A program made the position numbers and the translations under genes. A stretch of 64,000 bases of DNA, taken from NCBI RefSeq assembly GCF_001636845.1, contig NZ_LITT01000002.1, positions 87,120 through 151,119 on the forward strand. The letters run 5' to 3'. Numbering within the stretch: the first letter of the stretch is position 1; each line of letters begins with the position of its first letter. Below, piece by piece: positions 46,232 to 55,850 of the stretch. The notes under the pieces are model-generated. The model saw only the letters and a program-made list of their open reading frames with translations, had not been told where the DNA came from and ran no database searches. The DNA comes from Clostridium ljungdahlii. GTDB lineage: Bacteria; Bacillota; Clostridia; Clostridiales; Clostridiaceae.

Positions 46232-47755
46232 ATGAAAACTATTAATTTAAATGGAGAAAATCTTACTATAGAGGATATTATAAATGTTGCATACAACGGA
46301 TATAAGGTTTCTGCTACAGAAGAAGCTAAGGAAAAAATTAAAAAATCAAGAAAAGTAGTAGATGGCATAGTTGAGAGAAATGATACAAAGTATGGAATTA
46401 CTACTGGATTTGGAAAATTTTCTGATGTAACTATATCAGGAGAAGAATGTAAAACACTTCAGAAAAACTTAATAATGTCCCATTCATGCGGTGCTGGGCG
46501 AAAGTTTCCAAAAGAAGTAGTAAGGACAATAATGTTATTGAGGGCAAATAACCTAGTTAAAGGATATTCAGGAATAAGACTTAGTGTTTTTGAAACTCTC
46601 TTAGATATGTTAAATAAATGTGTACACCCATGTATACCGGAAAAGGGTTCTTTAGGAGCTTCTGGTGATTTAGCACCTTTAGCACATATGGTATTACCTA
46701 TGCTTGGAGAAGGAGAAGCTGAGTTCCAAGGTGAAATTTTACCTGGAAAAGAAGCTATGGAAAAGGCAGGAATAGCTACAGTAGAACTTGTAGCTAAAGA
46801 AGGTTTAGCTCTTATAAATGGTACTCAGGTAATGACTGCAGTAGGTTCATTAGCTTTGTATAAAGCTATAAATCTTTTAAAAGTTAGTGATATTACAGCA
46901 GCACTTACTATAGAAGCTTTAAGAGGAGTAAGAGATGCTTTTGACTTAAGGACACATATGTTAAGACCGCATGCAGGTCAAATTCAGACAGCTAAAAATA
47001 TAAACGCACTAACGGAAGGCAGTTCTTTTATGACTAATCAAGGTGACTTAAGAGTACAGGATGCTTATACTTTAAGGTGTGTACCACAAGTTCATGGTGC
47101 CAGCAAAGATGCTGTAAATTATGTTAAAGATAAAGTAGAAATAGAGATAAATTCCGTTACAGATAATCCTATTATATTTGACAATGCGGATGTAATATCA
47201 GGAGGAAATTTTCATGGACAGCCTATGGCTTTAAGTTTTGATTTCCTTGGAATTGCAATGTCTGAGGTTGCTAACATATCAGAAAGAAGACTGGAAAGAT
47301 TAGTTAATTACCAATTAAATGATTTACCTCCTTTCTTAGCAAAGAACGGTGGACTTAACTCAGGATTTATGATCACACAGTATGCAGCAGCAGCATTGGT
47401 ATCAGAAAACAAAGTGCTCGCACATCCAGCTAGTGTAGATTCTATTTCTTCATCAGCTAATCAAGAAGATCACGTAAGTATGGGCACTATTGCAGCAAGA
47501 AAGAGTTTAGCAATTGTAAACAATGCAACAAGAGTAGTTGCAACAGAACTTATGGCTGCTTGTCAGGCTATAGATTTTAGAGATGGACTTAAGCTTGGTA
47601 AAGGTACTCAGGAAGCATATAATGTAGTAAGAAATAAAGTAAGCTTTATAGAAAAAGATAAAATTATGTATAAGGAATTGGAAAAATGTGATGAACTTAT
47701 AACAAGTGGAGAACTTCTAAAAGCAGTTGAAGAAAAAGTAAACTTAGAAATATAA
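46232..47755 (+). CDS. hutH: Histidine ammonia-lyase
   Basis: Deaminates histidine to urocanate using the MIO group formed from Ala143-Ser144-Gly145 in GSLGASGDLAPLAHM. Tyr54 in the YGITTGFG loop and the late NQEDHVSMG are also conserved. The 507-residue length is standard. AGGAGG precedes the ATG. It is last in the hutU-hutI-hutH order and is followed by a hairpin. Compare with the MIO-less homologue at 55851. Confidence 0.95.
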   Translation: MKTINLNGENLTIEDIINVAYNGYKVSATEEAKEKIKKSRKVVDGIVERNDTKYGITTGFGKFSDVTISGEECKTLQKNLIMSHSCGAGRKFPKEVVRTIMLLRANNLVKGYSGIRLSVFETLLDMLNKCVHPCIPEKGSLGASGDLAPLAHMVLPMLGEGEAEFQGEILPGKEAMEKAGIATVELVAKEGLALINGTQVMTAVGSLALYKAINLLKVSDITAALTIEALRGVRDAFDLRTHMLRPHAGQIQTAKNINALTEGSSFMTNQGDLRVQDAYTLRCVPQVHGASKDAVNYVKDKVEIEINSVTDNPIIFDNADVISGGNFHGQPMALSFDFLGIAMSEVANISERRLERLVNYQLNDLPPFLAKNGGLNSGFMITQYAAAALVSENKVLAHPASVDSISSSANQEDHVSMGTIAARKSLAIVNNATRVVATELMAACQAIDFRDGLKLGKGTQEAYNVVRNKVSFIEKDKIMYKELEKCDELITSGELLKAVEEKVNLEI

Positions 47756-47799
47756 AATAAGTGTATATATTTTCAAAGGTATAATTTATAGCTGGCATT

Positions 47800-47831
47800 A
47801 ACTGGATATAAAATTCATTTTGTGTCCAGTT
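47800..47831 (+). terminator. Hairpin after hutH
   Basis: AACTGGATATAAAA pairs with TTTTGTGTCCAGTT (two G-U pairs) around TTCA. The T tract after it is poor, so termination may be partial. Confidence 0.55.
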
Positions 47832-47999
47832 ATAAATCAAGTACCTTATACAAATCATGCTGTAATATGTTATACTATGGAAAATTAAATTTTTATCAAT
47901 GTAATCGTTTATCCAATTTTAACATTTTTAACACCAATAAAATATAGCTAGTCCGTTAAATTTGAATAAAGATATTCGATGAGTGAGGTTATTATTAAA

Positions 48000-48059
48000 G
48001 TGTTATTTTCATCTACCACTTTTCTATTAGGCGTTTTGGTTATTGAAAATATGTTTTAA
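48000..48059 (+). other. Short ORF resembling the start of an AlgI-type acyltransferase, possible relic
   Basis: From GTG 48000 the frame reads VLFSSTTFLLGVLVIENMF and stops. It resembles the first residues of MBOAT/AlgI proteins (LFSS-x-FLF...), and GTGAGG lies upstream. It may be a gene remnant or chance. The rest of the 47756-48095 gap holds only the hutH hairpin and an AT-rich promoter region for the permease. Confidence 0.2.
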
Positions 48060-48095
48060 ATTAATTACTAAACTAATTATATGGGGGGATTAGAT

Positions 48096-49499
48096 GTGAA
48101 TTTATTTAGGAAAAAAACCGTGGAAGATTTTAGTGTTTCCGTAAAAAAGAGTGGACTTAAAAAGGAACTAAATTATATGGATTTAGCATGCTTAGGAATT
48201 GGTTCCGTAGTAGGCAGCGGCGTCTTTGTTTCTGCAGGACAAGGGGCTCAAATAGCAGGACCTGCAGTTATAATGTCATTTATAATAGCTGCTATTACAA
48301 GTGGATTCTGCGGACTTACTTATTCAGAACTTGCTACTATGTTTCCTGTTGCTGGAAGTACTTATTCCTATTGTTATGTTGCTTTTGGTGAAATTATAGC
48401 ATGGATTATCGGATGGAATTTAATGCTCGAATATCTTGTTTCTGGAGCAGCAGTTGCTTCAGGATGGTCTGGTACTTTTGTTGGGGTTTTAAAATCCTGT
48501 GGTATCAATTTACCTGCAGCAATTACCGCTTCTCCACTTAAAGGCGGAATTGTTGACTTACCTTCTGTTTTAGTTGTTGCTGCTATAACATGGATATTGT
48601 ATATGGGTGTAACCCAAAGTACTAAAGTAAACAATATTATAGTTGCTATAAAAGTAGCTGTAATACTTATATTCATATTTATCGGTGTAACTCATATAAA
48701 TCCTGCAAATTATCATCCTTTTGCACCATACGGAATGAAAGGTGTAATGTCCGGTGCTGCAATTATATTCTTTGCCTTTATAGGTTTTGATTCGGTATCT
48801 ACCGCAGCAGAAGAAACAGCAAATCCTAAGAGAGATGTTCCTATTGGACTCGCTATTTGTTTAGGTGTAACTATTGTATTATATGTAGGTGTTGCATGTG
48901 TACTTACAGGAATGGTGCCATTTAAAGCTATAGATATAACTAATGCACTTCCAGCTGCTTTGGCTAGAGTGGGAATTAATTGGGGTTCTGCATTAGTTGG
49001 TGTAGGTGCAGTTGTTGGAATGATCTCTACAATTCTTGTAATATTGTATGGACAGGTTAGAATATTTATGGTTATGGCAAGAGATGGATTACTGCCTAAA
49101 GCATTTTCTAGTGTAAACAAGAAACATAGTACGCCAGGTATATGTACTATAATAACAGGAGTTATAACAGCTGTTATATGCGGACTTTTCCCACTTGATG
49201 TAATTATTGATTTATGTAATATTGGTACATTATCAGCTTTCTTGTTTGTATCTATAGGAGTAATTGTTCTCAGAAAAACTTTGCCTAATGTTGAAAGAAA
49301 ATTTAAATGCCCTTGGGTTCCGTTTGTACCAATATTAACAGTACTATGTTGTCTATATCTTATGATAAGTTTGCCAGGTGTTACTTGGATTAGATTTGCT
49401 ATATGGACTGGAGTAGGTTTGTTATTATACTTTGCTTATGGAATGAAACACAGTATATTGAATGATGAAAAACATAATTGTATTGGAGATAAAAATTAG
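48096..49499 (+). CDS. APC-family amino acid permease
   Basis: A 467-residue transporter with about 12 membrane helices. LGIGSVVGSGVFVSAGQGAQ in helix 1 and GFCGLTYSELATMFPVAGST in helix 2-3 are typical of the cationic amino acid transporter group of APC permeases. Its position between hutH and fchA makes histidine the likely substrate, which is an inference. The start is GTG 48096; GGGGGGA (48083-48089) lies over an upstream in-frame ATG at 48081. A terminator follows at 49561. Confidence 0.85.
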   Translation: MNLFRKKTVEDFSVSVKKSGLKKELNYMDLACLGIGSVVGSGVFVSAGQGAQIAGPAVIMSFIIAAITSGFCGLTYSELATMFPVAGSTYSYCYVAFGEIIAWIIGWNLMLEYLVSGAAVASGWSGTFVGVLKSCGINLPAAITASPLKGGIVDLPSVLVVAAITWILYMGVTQSTKVNNIIVAIKVAVILIFIFIGVTHINPANYHPFAPYGMKGVMSGAAIIFFAFIGFDSVSTAAEETANPKRDVPIGLAICLGVTIVLYVGVACVLTGMVPFKAIDITNALPAALARVGINWGSALVGVGAVVGMISTILVILYGQVRIFMVMARDGLLPKAFSSVNKKHSTPGICTIITGVITAVICGLFPLDVIIDLCNIGTLSAFLFVSIGVIVLRKTLPNVERKFKCPWVPFVPILTVLCCLYLMISLPGVTWIRFAIWTGVGLLLYFAYGMKHSILNDEKHNCIGDKN

Positions 49500-49560
49500 G
49501 GCATAGATTTTTAATGTATAAATAAAGAATTGTAATATATAATTAAAATAATGTATAAAA

Positions 49561-49596
49561 GGCACATTTTATAAATAGTGAGAATGTGCCTTTTTA
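49561..49596 (+). terminator. Terminator of the permease gene
   Basis: GGCACATT pairs with AATGTGCC, followed by TTTTT. Confidence 0.8.
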
Positions 49597-49669
49597 TAAT
49601 AAACATGGAAGATAAAGTTGATTGTTAGTATATTAAAGAAATTTAAAGATTATAGAGGGAGGAAAAAAT

Positions 49670-50307
49670 ATGCTGCAAGATTTAAAATTAAAAGATTTTA
49701 TAGAAGAATTGGGTTCTAATTCACCAGCACCGGGTGGGGGAAGCATTGCTGCTCTTTCAGCAAGTATGGCTAGTGCTCTAGCAAGTATGGTGTTTAATTT
49801 GACTATAGGTAAGAAGGAATATTTAGAATATGATGATTCTATAAAAAAAATATTGATACTTCCTTAGAGGAAGTTAGCTTGTGCAAAAAAGATTTCTTGA
49901 ACTTTATGGAAAAAGACACGGATGCTTTTTTATCTTTGATGAAAGCATACAAGATGCCTAAAAAAACAGAAGAGGAAATAAAGGTTAGAAAAGAAGCTAT
50001 AAAAAAGGGTAATGAAAATGCACAGAATATACCTTTTGAAGTAGCAAAGAGTGCTTATAAATTATATTCTTATATAGCAATAGCAGTAAACTATGGAAAT
50101 AAAAATGCAATTTCTGATGCTGGTGTTGCAGCTTCATTGACGGAGACGGCAATAGAAGGAGCTCTACTTAATGTAAAGATAAATATTCAGGGTATCAAAG
50201 ATGAAGTTTATAAGAAAAAAATGACGGATGAATGCAGCAAATTGTTGAAAAAGAGCACTGATAAAAAGAAAGAAATTATGGAAATTATAGAGGTAAAATT
50301 AAAATAA
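49670..50307 (+). pseudogene. fchA: Formimidoyl-tetrahydrofolate cyclodeaminase, interrupted by a -1 frameshift
   Basis: Would convert formimino-tetrahydrofolate to methenyl-tetrahydrofolate and ammonia after FtcD. The first frame (49670-49867) gives LKDFIEELGSNSPAPGGGSI and stops after IKKILILP; the rest (49849-50307) gives NIDTSLEEVSLCKKDF and the family C-terminus. They join at A8 (49843-49850): a -1 slip on A-AAA-AAA gives the expected frame, and together they make about 212 residues, the normal length. One missing A, a sequencing error or programmed slippage would all explain it. GGAGG precedes the ATG. Confidence 0.82.
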
Positions 50308-50353
50308 AGTTTAACTTAAAATAATTTATGATGTAATGTAGTAATATTCGGTA

Positions 50354-50390
50354 TATGAAAAGACACTTTTTAAAAATGTGTCTTTTCATA
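50354..50390 (+). terminator. Terminator after fchA
   Basis: TATGAAAAGACAC and GTGTCTTTTCATA form a perfect 13-bp stem around an AT loop; the 3' arm includes TTTT. Confidence 0.65.
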
Positions 50391-50464
50391 TGCTTTAAGT
50401 TAGTACATTTTATTGTGATAGGCATAATAATTTAAGAAAAATATAACAAAATAGGAGAATATTT

Positions 50465-52459
50465 ATGAAAAGTATTAAATCAAAAATAGTAGTACTTGCT
50501 TCATTAATATGCATTTTTAGTTTATTGGTATCGTCTGCAGTTACATATTACATATCGTATAGAGTTGTTACTAGTCAAGCAAAAGATAGGATTTTAGTTT
50601 CATCAGACAAATATGCAGAGGCAATTGATAAATGGTTCGATGGCGAGGGGAAAATAGTAAATGAAATTGGAGATTCTGTAGAAAATATAGGCATTGCACA
50701 AAAAAGTAGTGTGCTCAGTTATCTTCAGGAGAAATTAAAGGATAATAAATTTGCTACAGACATATATATAGGAGCTGCAGATAAAAGCAATATTGATGCC
50801 GGCGGATGGATTCCTCCAGCTGGATATGATTGTACACAGAGAGACTGGTACAAGAAAGCTGTAGAAAAAAAGGGAATAATCTATTCTTCTCCTTATTTAG
50901 ATATGGATATAAAAAAAATGGTTATAACTATAGCTAGACCTATATTTCAAAATGGGAATATAGTTGGTGCTTTAGCCTGTGATATTAATTTGGAAACAAT
51001 TACTAACATCATTCAAAAAGCAAAGGTAATAAATAATAGCTATGGATTTCTAATAGATAATGATAATAATTTTATAATTCACCCGAGCAAGGATTTTCAG
51101 CCTAAGGAAAAGAAACTTGAAAATGTGAATAATGTCATGAATGGACAATTTAAAAATATTTTAAGTAGTAATTTTGTAAAGTTAAAAGATTATGATGGTG
51201 GTGAAAAATATTTTGTAACTTCCAAAATACCATCTACCAGCTGGACAGTTGGATTTTCAGTACCTGTATCCGAACTTACTAAATCACTTCAAAGTTTAGT
51301 GAAATCCTTTATAATAATTATTGCCCTATGTATAATTGCGGCTTTTATGGTTTCTGTATATTTTGGTAAAAAAATAGGGAACCCTATATTGTCTCTATCA
51401 AAGATGGCAGATAAAATATCTAAGTTTGATTTAACTTATGATGATAAATACAATTACCTGCTAAATTATAAAGATGAAATAGGCAAATTATCAAATTCTT
51501 TTAATATAATGCATAAGGAACTGGTTCAACTTGTAAAAGAAATACTAGGTGATTCAGATGATATAAATAAATCCAGTACGGAATTAACTAAGCTTGCAGA
51601 GCAGTTATCTTTAAAGTCTGAAGCTACGAATAGTGCAGTGAAAAATATAGTAGACAGCATACAGGAGACAAGTGCAGTATCGGAAGAAATCAGTGCTTCC
51701 ATAGAAGAAATAGGTGGAAATGTAAACCAGTTATCTGAAAGGGCTGTAGAGGGAAGTAGTAGTGCGGAGCAAATTCAAAATACAGCTGTAAATATACGAA
51801 ATAAAACAGGGGAATCCATAGAGAAAACAAGAAAAATATATGAAGAAAAACGAGAAAAAATGCTAAAAGTAATTGAGGACATCAAAGTAGTAGAAAATAT
51901 AAAAGTTATGGCAGATACCATTGCAAGTATAGCAGAAAATACAGAATTATTGGCATTAAATGCAGCTATAGAAGCAGCTAGAGCAGGGGAAAAAGGCAAA
52001 GGATTTGAAGTAGTAGCAGGAGAGGTAAGAAGACTTGCAGAACAGTCCTCACAGGCTGTTGTAGCTATCCAGGGCACTATTTCAAGGGTATATGAAGCTT
52101 TTAAGTCTTGCTCGGGTAACGGAAATGATATACTCGATTTTATACATGAAAATGTAGATCCCCAATTAGAAGCTTTCAGAAATACAGGAGACAAGTATTA
52201 CAAGGATGCTGAATTCTTAAATAAGATGTCTTATGATGTAGCGTCTATGTCAGAAGAATTAAACGCTACTGTAAGCCAAATGAATGATGTAGTACAAAAT
52301 ATGGCACAAAATGCATTTAAGGCTTCTGAAAACGCAGAGACAATAAGAGGAAATATTGATGAAACTTCTGCACATATAGAAAAAATAGTATCCACAGCCG
52401 AAAGGGAAGAGGAATTAGCAGAAAAATTAAATAGCATAGTTAAAAAATTTAAAATTTAA
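50465..52459 (+). CDS. Methyl-accepting chemotaxis protein with extracellular Cache domain
   Basis: A 664-residue chemoreceptor. The first membrane helix is at about 8-28, then a double-Cache sensor of about 240 residues ([40 protein letters not shown]), a second helix near 280-300, a HAMP region, and the signalling domain with the hairpin tip [20 protein letters not shown]. The ligand is unknown; its place among amino acid breakdown genes suggests an amino acid or related compound. It has its own upstream region after the fchA terminator. Confidence 0.9.
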   Translation: MKSIKSKIVVLASLICIFSLLVSSAVTYYISYRVVTSQAKDRILVSSDKYAEAIDKWFDGEGKIVNEIGDSVENIGIAQKSSVLSYLQEKLKDNKFATDIYIGAADKSNIDAGGWIPPAGYDCTQRDWYKKAVEKKGIIYSSPYLDMDIKKMVITIARPIFQNGNIVGALACDINLETITNIIQKAKVINNSYGFLIDNDNNFIIHPSKDFQPKEKKLENVNNVMNGQFKNILSSNFVKLKDYDGGEKYFVTSKIPSTSWTVGFSVPVSELTKSLQSLVKSFIIIIALCIIAAFMVSVYFGKKIGNPILSLSKMADKISKFDLTYDDKYNYLLNYKDEIGKLSNSFNIMHKELVQLVKEILGDSDDINKSSTELTKLAEQLSLKSEATNSAVKNIVDSIQETSAVSEEISASIEEIGGNVNQLSERAVEGSSSAEQIQNTAVNIRNKTGESIEKTRKIYEEKREKMLKVIEDIKVVENIKVMADTIASIAENTELLALNAAIEAARAGEKGKGFEVVAGEVRRLAEQSSQAVVAIQGTISRVYEAFKSCSGNGNDILDFIHENVDPQLEAFRNTGDKYYKDAEFLNKMSYDVASMSEELNATVSQMNDVVQNMAQNAFKASENAETIRGNIDETSAHIEKIVSTAEREEELAEKLNSIVKKFKI

Positions 52460-52603
52460 GCTCTGGTTTTAAAACCACTTTTAAATATTTTTTATAATAC
52501 TTAGTGAAACTATTGAAAGTTAGTGTAAAATTATTGACAAATAAAATAAAAATGTGTATACTATGCACAAATATTTCAGTAAAAAGTAAAAATTAAATGT
52601 TTA

Positions 52604-52758
52604 ATTTCTTATCAAGAGTGGTTAAGGGACTGGCCCTATGATACCCGGCAACCTGAACTTTTATGTCCAACGGTGCTAATTCCAGCAGGTAAAATCCTGA
52701 AAGATGAGAAACTGAAAAGTGTAAAACTTCTTATAGTTTCTCTATAGGAAGTTTTTTT
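52604..52758 (+). ncRNA. SAM-I (S-box) riboswitch with antiterminator and terminator
   Basis: The aptamer spans 52604-52713, with P1 TTTCTTATC/GATGAGAAA and the core GGTTAAGGGACTGGCCC, ATGATACCCGGCAACC, GGTGCTAATTCCAGCA and GAAAGATGAG. The terminator is AAACTTCTTATAG/CTATAGGAAGTTT plus T7 (52724-52758). GAGAAACT (52706-52713) can instead pair with AGTTTCTC (52735-52742) as antiterminator. SAM should therefore turn the downstream regulator gene off. Confidence 0.96.
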
Positions 52759-52815
52759 GTGAATTCACAAAAAGTTACGTAATAAAATCTCAATTTATAA
52801 AAGGGATGATTATAT

Positions 52816-55635
52816 ATGACAATAGTTAGTGCTAACTTATTTGGAGTACAGGAGGTTTTAAAAGATCAATGTAAAATATATTTTCCTTATAAAAAAGCAG
52901 AAGCTTTATTTTATTATATGTTAGTGAAAGAACAAGTTTCAAGGGAAATTGTCACTAATCTTTTGTGGGGAAATATGGATGAGTGTGTAGCAAAGAAAAA
53001 TTTAAGAAATGCTGTTTATTCAATAAAAAGAATATTTAATGAGGAGATTATAGTGTCCCCAAAACGATCCTTACTTATATTAAATCCTAGCATTACATTT
53101 CAGTGTGACATTTATAGGTTTTTAGACAAAAGTGGCATAAAGGAAAAAACTAAAAATAGTTCTAATGAACTAGAAATTGTTAAAGCATATAAGGGGGACT
53201 TTTTGGAAGGCTTTTATGTTAAGAATGCAGAAGCTTTTGAAGAATGGATGCTGCGAGTAAGAGGTCAGTTTAAGCAAAAATATATTAATAAACTTACCAA
53301 ATGTACGGAAAGTTTTATGAAAGTAAAAGATATAAATGGAGCCAAAAATTGTTGTGAAAAATTATTTTGTGCTGATGATTTTAATGAACAAACTTATAGG
53401 TTGCTTATGAGTATATATGAAGAGGAAGGTGAATATGGAAAAGCAATATATACATATAATGTTTTAAAGCAAAAATTAAAAAATGAATTGGATGTATTTC
53501 CTGATGAGGAAACCAATAAGTTATACAAAAAAATTATAAAGAGAAAGATGTATAACGATAATAGCAACAATTGTGGAAATTCAGAGCTCTTTTATGGCCG
53601 TGAAGAAGAAATGAGTATTTTAATGAACAACTATAAAAACTTTATAGAAAAGGATATAGCTAAATCCATATTGATAAAAGGGGAAGCAGGAATAGGAAAA
53701 ACTAGATTGGTTTATGAATTTTTAAATAAAATACATTGGGAAGATCTATATGTAATCAGTGCTAATTGTTATCAAGCTGAAGAAGAATATATTTTAAAGC
53801 CCTGGAATATTATATTTCAAAAGATATTTGGAATTTTAACAAGTGAAAATATAGAATTACCAAAGCATGTATATAGAATTATTGCAAGTGTTTTCCCTGC
53901 ATTTGATATAGAAAATATTTATGAATACACAGAACAGTTAGAAAGATGGGATACGATAAAATACCAGGCTATAGAATCAGCAGCTATTGATATCATAAAG
54001 CGTATGTGTAATAAAAAAAGAATGATATTGTTTTTCGATGATGTACAGTGGATGGATCAGGTGAGTTTATCCCTTGTAAAAAATATAATGTTAAATTTAC
54101 AAAATAGAAAGTTTATGATCATTTTTACTTGTAGAAATGGATATGATAAAAGAATTAATAATTTTATTTCATTTATAAGATTTAGAAACCTTATAAATGA
54201 AATTGAAATAAAGTCTTTAAATACAGAAGAAACTATAGGTTTTGTAAAACTCTTATTACCTGACTATAAATTTTCCAAAGAAGAATTGGATAATATTTAT
54301 TTAAATACAGAAGGAAATATGTTTTTCTTAGTTGAATGTTTAAACAATTTCAAAGATAAAAAGCAACCATTTACAATTTCATCTAGGATGCAAGACATAT
54401 TAGAAACTAGGTTATATAGTATTTCAGATAGAGCTAGAAGGCTATTATCTATTTTATCAATATTTTTTGATATGGTTAGAATTGAAGAAATTCAAGAATT
54501 AGTAGGAGATAATCATCTGGAGATGATAGATAGTATTAGTGAACTTGAAAAGAAAGGATTAATAAAAGAAATTTATTTAAATGATGAAGTTGGCATTACA
54601 TTCAATCATATTAAGATGAGGGAATATGTCTATTCTCAGCTTTCTAGTGTTGAAAAAAGTTTTTTGCATAAACGGGCTGCTGTAATTATGGAAAATAAAT
54701 TAAAGAATAATGTCTATAAATTTTCTCTATATTCAAAATTGATTTATCACTATAGGGGTTGTGGTAACAAATTAAAAGAACTAGAGTACACAATTAAAAA
54801 TTTAAATATTTATCTTAGTAATAAACATGAGATTTTTCCTATTTTATATAATACTTGTTATGAACAAGATAATTTGTTTAGTGAGGAAGAAATTAAAGAT
54901 AAATTTAAAGAGATAAATTCGATGATTAAAAGTTTAAAAAGTACGAATGTAGATAAGGAAAAATTAAGAAATGTTCAAATGGAATTCTTTTACATGGTAG
55001 GACGAAATTGTATCAGAAAAGGAGAATATGAAAAAGGTTTTAGTTTCATTAACGATGTGATACATAATTCTATAATGATAAATAATTATAAACTAACTTT
55101 ACAATGTTACAAACAAATGATTTATTATTCTATAAATATCGCTAATTTTCCACTTATGAAAAATTATATTGATAAAGCCATTGAAATTTCAGTAGAACAT
55201 CAGTATACAGATGAAATTCCAGTAATATTAAGATTAAAGGGATATGAAAGAATAATGGATGGAAAACTTGATGAAGGTGAAAGTTTATTAAAGGAAGCTA
55301 TAGGTTTATTTGATAATTTAAAAAATAAAGAAAAATATATATTGAATATTGCAGCAGCTTATGATTTTATAGGTGAAAGTAAGATGCTCAAAAAGCAATA
55401 TGACCAAGCTATTAGATACTATGAGTTAGCTATAAATATATGTTTAGAAAGAGATGTAAATTTAGGTTTGCCAATATTTTATACTAATGCAGGTGAAGCT
55501 TTATATAAAATAGGCTATTATAAAAAAGCATATAATTATATTAAAAAGGCTTTAAGTTTATATGATAAATTAAACTTTGTATGGGGAAGAGCTAAAGCTA
55601 AAAATTTAAATGACATTCTCTCCTGTAAAAAATAG
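52816..55635 (+). CDS. SARP/STAND transcriptional activator (BTAD + AAA ATPase + TPR)
   Basis: An intact 939-residue regulator. Residues 1-95 form an OmpR-type winged helix (KAEALFYYMLVKEQVSREIV, KKNLRNAVYSIKRIFNEEII), about 95-240 the BTAD helices, and about 255-520 the STAND/AAA ATPase with GEAGIGKT at 289-296 and Walker B ILFFDDVQWMD near 410. The rest is TPR-like helices (QYDQAIRYYELAINICLERD). It is paralogous to the frameshifted gene at 39426. A SAM-I riboswitch controls it and a terminator follows. It probably activates the lyase and hydroxylase operons downstream, whose promoters carry the shared direct repeat. Confidence 0.88.
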   Translation: MTIVSANLFGVQEVLKDQCKIYFPYKKAEALFYYMLVKEQVSREIVTNLLWGNMDECVAKKNLRNAVYSIKRIFNEEIIVSPKRSLLILNPSITFQCDIYRFLDKSGIKEKTKNSSNELEIVKAYKGDFLEGFYVKNAEAFEEWMLRVRGQFKQKYINKLTKCTESFMKVKDINGAKNCCEKLFCADDFNEQTYRLLMSIYEEEGEYGKAIYTYNVLKQKLKNELDVFPDEETNKLYKKIIKRKMYNDNSNNCGNSELFYGREEEMSILMNNYKNFIEKDIAKSILIKGEAGIGKTRLVYEFLNKIHWEDLYVISANCYQAEEEYILKPWNIIFQKIFGILTSENIELPKHVYRIIASVFPAFDIENIYEYTEQLERWDTIKYQAIESAAIDIIKRMCNKKRMILFFDDVQWMDQVSLSLVKNIMLNLQNRKFMIIFTCRNGYDKRINNFISFIRFRNLINEIEIKSLNTEETIGFVKLLLPDYKFSKEELDNIYLNTEGNMFFLVECLNNFKDKKQPFTISSRMQDILETRLYSISDRARRLLSILSIFFDMVRIEEIQELVGDNHLEMIDSISELEKKGLIKEIYLNDEVGITFNHIKMREYVYSQLSSVEKSFLHKRAAVIMENKLKNNVYKFSLYSKLIYHYRGCGNKLKELEYTIKNLNIYLSNKHEIFPILYNTCYEQDNLFSEEEIKDKFKEINSMIKSLKSTNVDKEKLRNVQMEFFYMVGRNCIRKGEYEKGFSFINDVIHNSIMINNYKLTLQCYKQMIYYSINIANFPLMKNYIDKAIEISVEHQYTDEIPVILRLKGYERIMDGKLDEGESLLKEAIGLFDNLKNKEKYILNIAAAYDFIGESKMLKKQYDQAIRYYELAINICLERDVNLGLPIFYTNAGEALYKIGYYKKAYNYIKKALSLYDKLNFVWGRAKAKNLNDILSCKK

Positions 55636-55672
55636 TTGAAGTTATTTTAAAAATAACTTCAACTATTTTTTA
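55630..55672 (+). terminator. Terminator of the SARP/STAND gene
   Basis: AATAGTTGAAGTTATTTT pairs with AAAATAACTTCAACTATT, followed by TTTT. Confidence 0.85.
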
Positions 55673-55774
55673 TTTTCTGCTTTTTAGACAGCGTTTATAG
55701 ACTATTTAATTATTAATAAAAAGCGCCAATATATGATATTTTACAAAAAAAGTAAAAAGAAAATAATAAATATT

Positions 55775-55804
55775 GACTTTTTTTAGACTATAAATTACTA
55801 AAAT
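55775..55804 (+). promoter_or_regulatory. Candidate SARP-activated promoter of the MIO-less lyase operon
   Basis: GACTTTTTTTAGAC (55775-55788) is followed after exactly 10 bp by TAAAAT (55799-55804). Two further AGAC boxes (TTTTAGAC 55682-55689, TTATAGAC 55695-55702) lie upstream. An AT-rich inverted repeat lies between the promoter and the start codon. Confidence 0.6.
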
Positions 55805-55850
55805 AATCATATAAATATTATATTTATATGATTATTTTGGGGGTGAAAAA

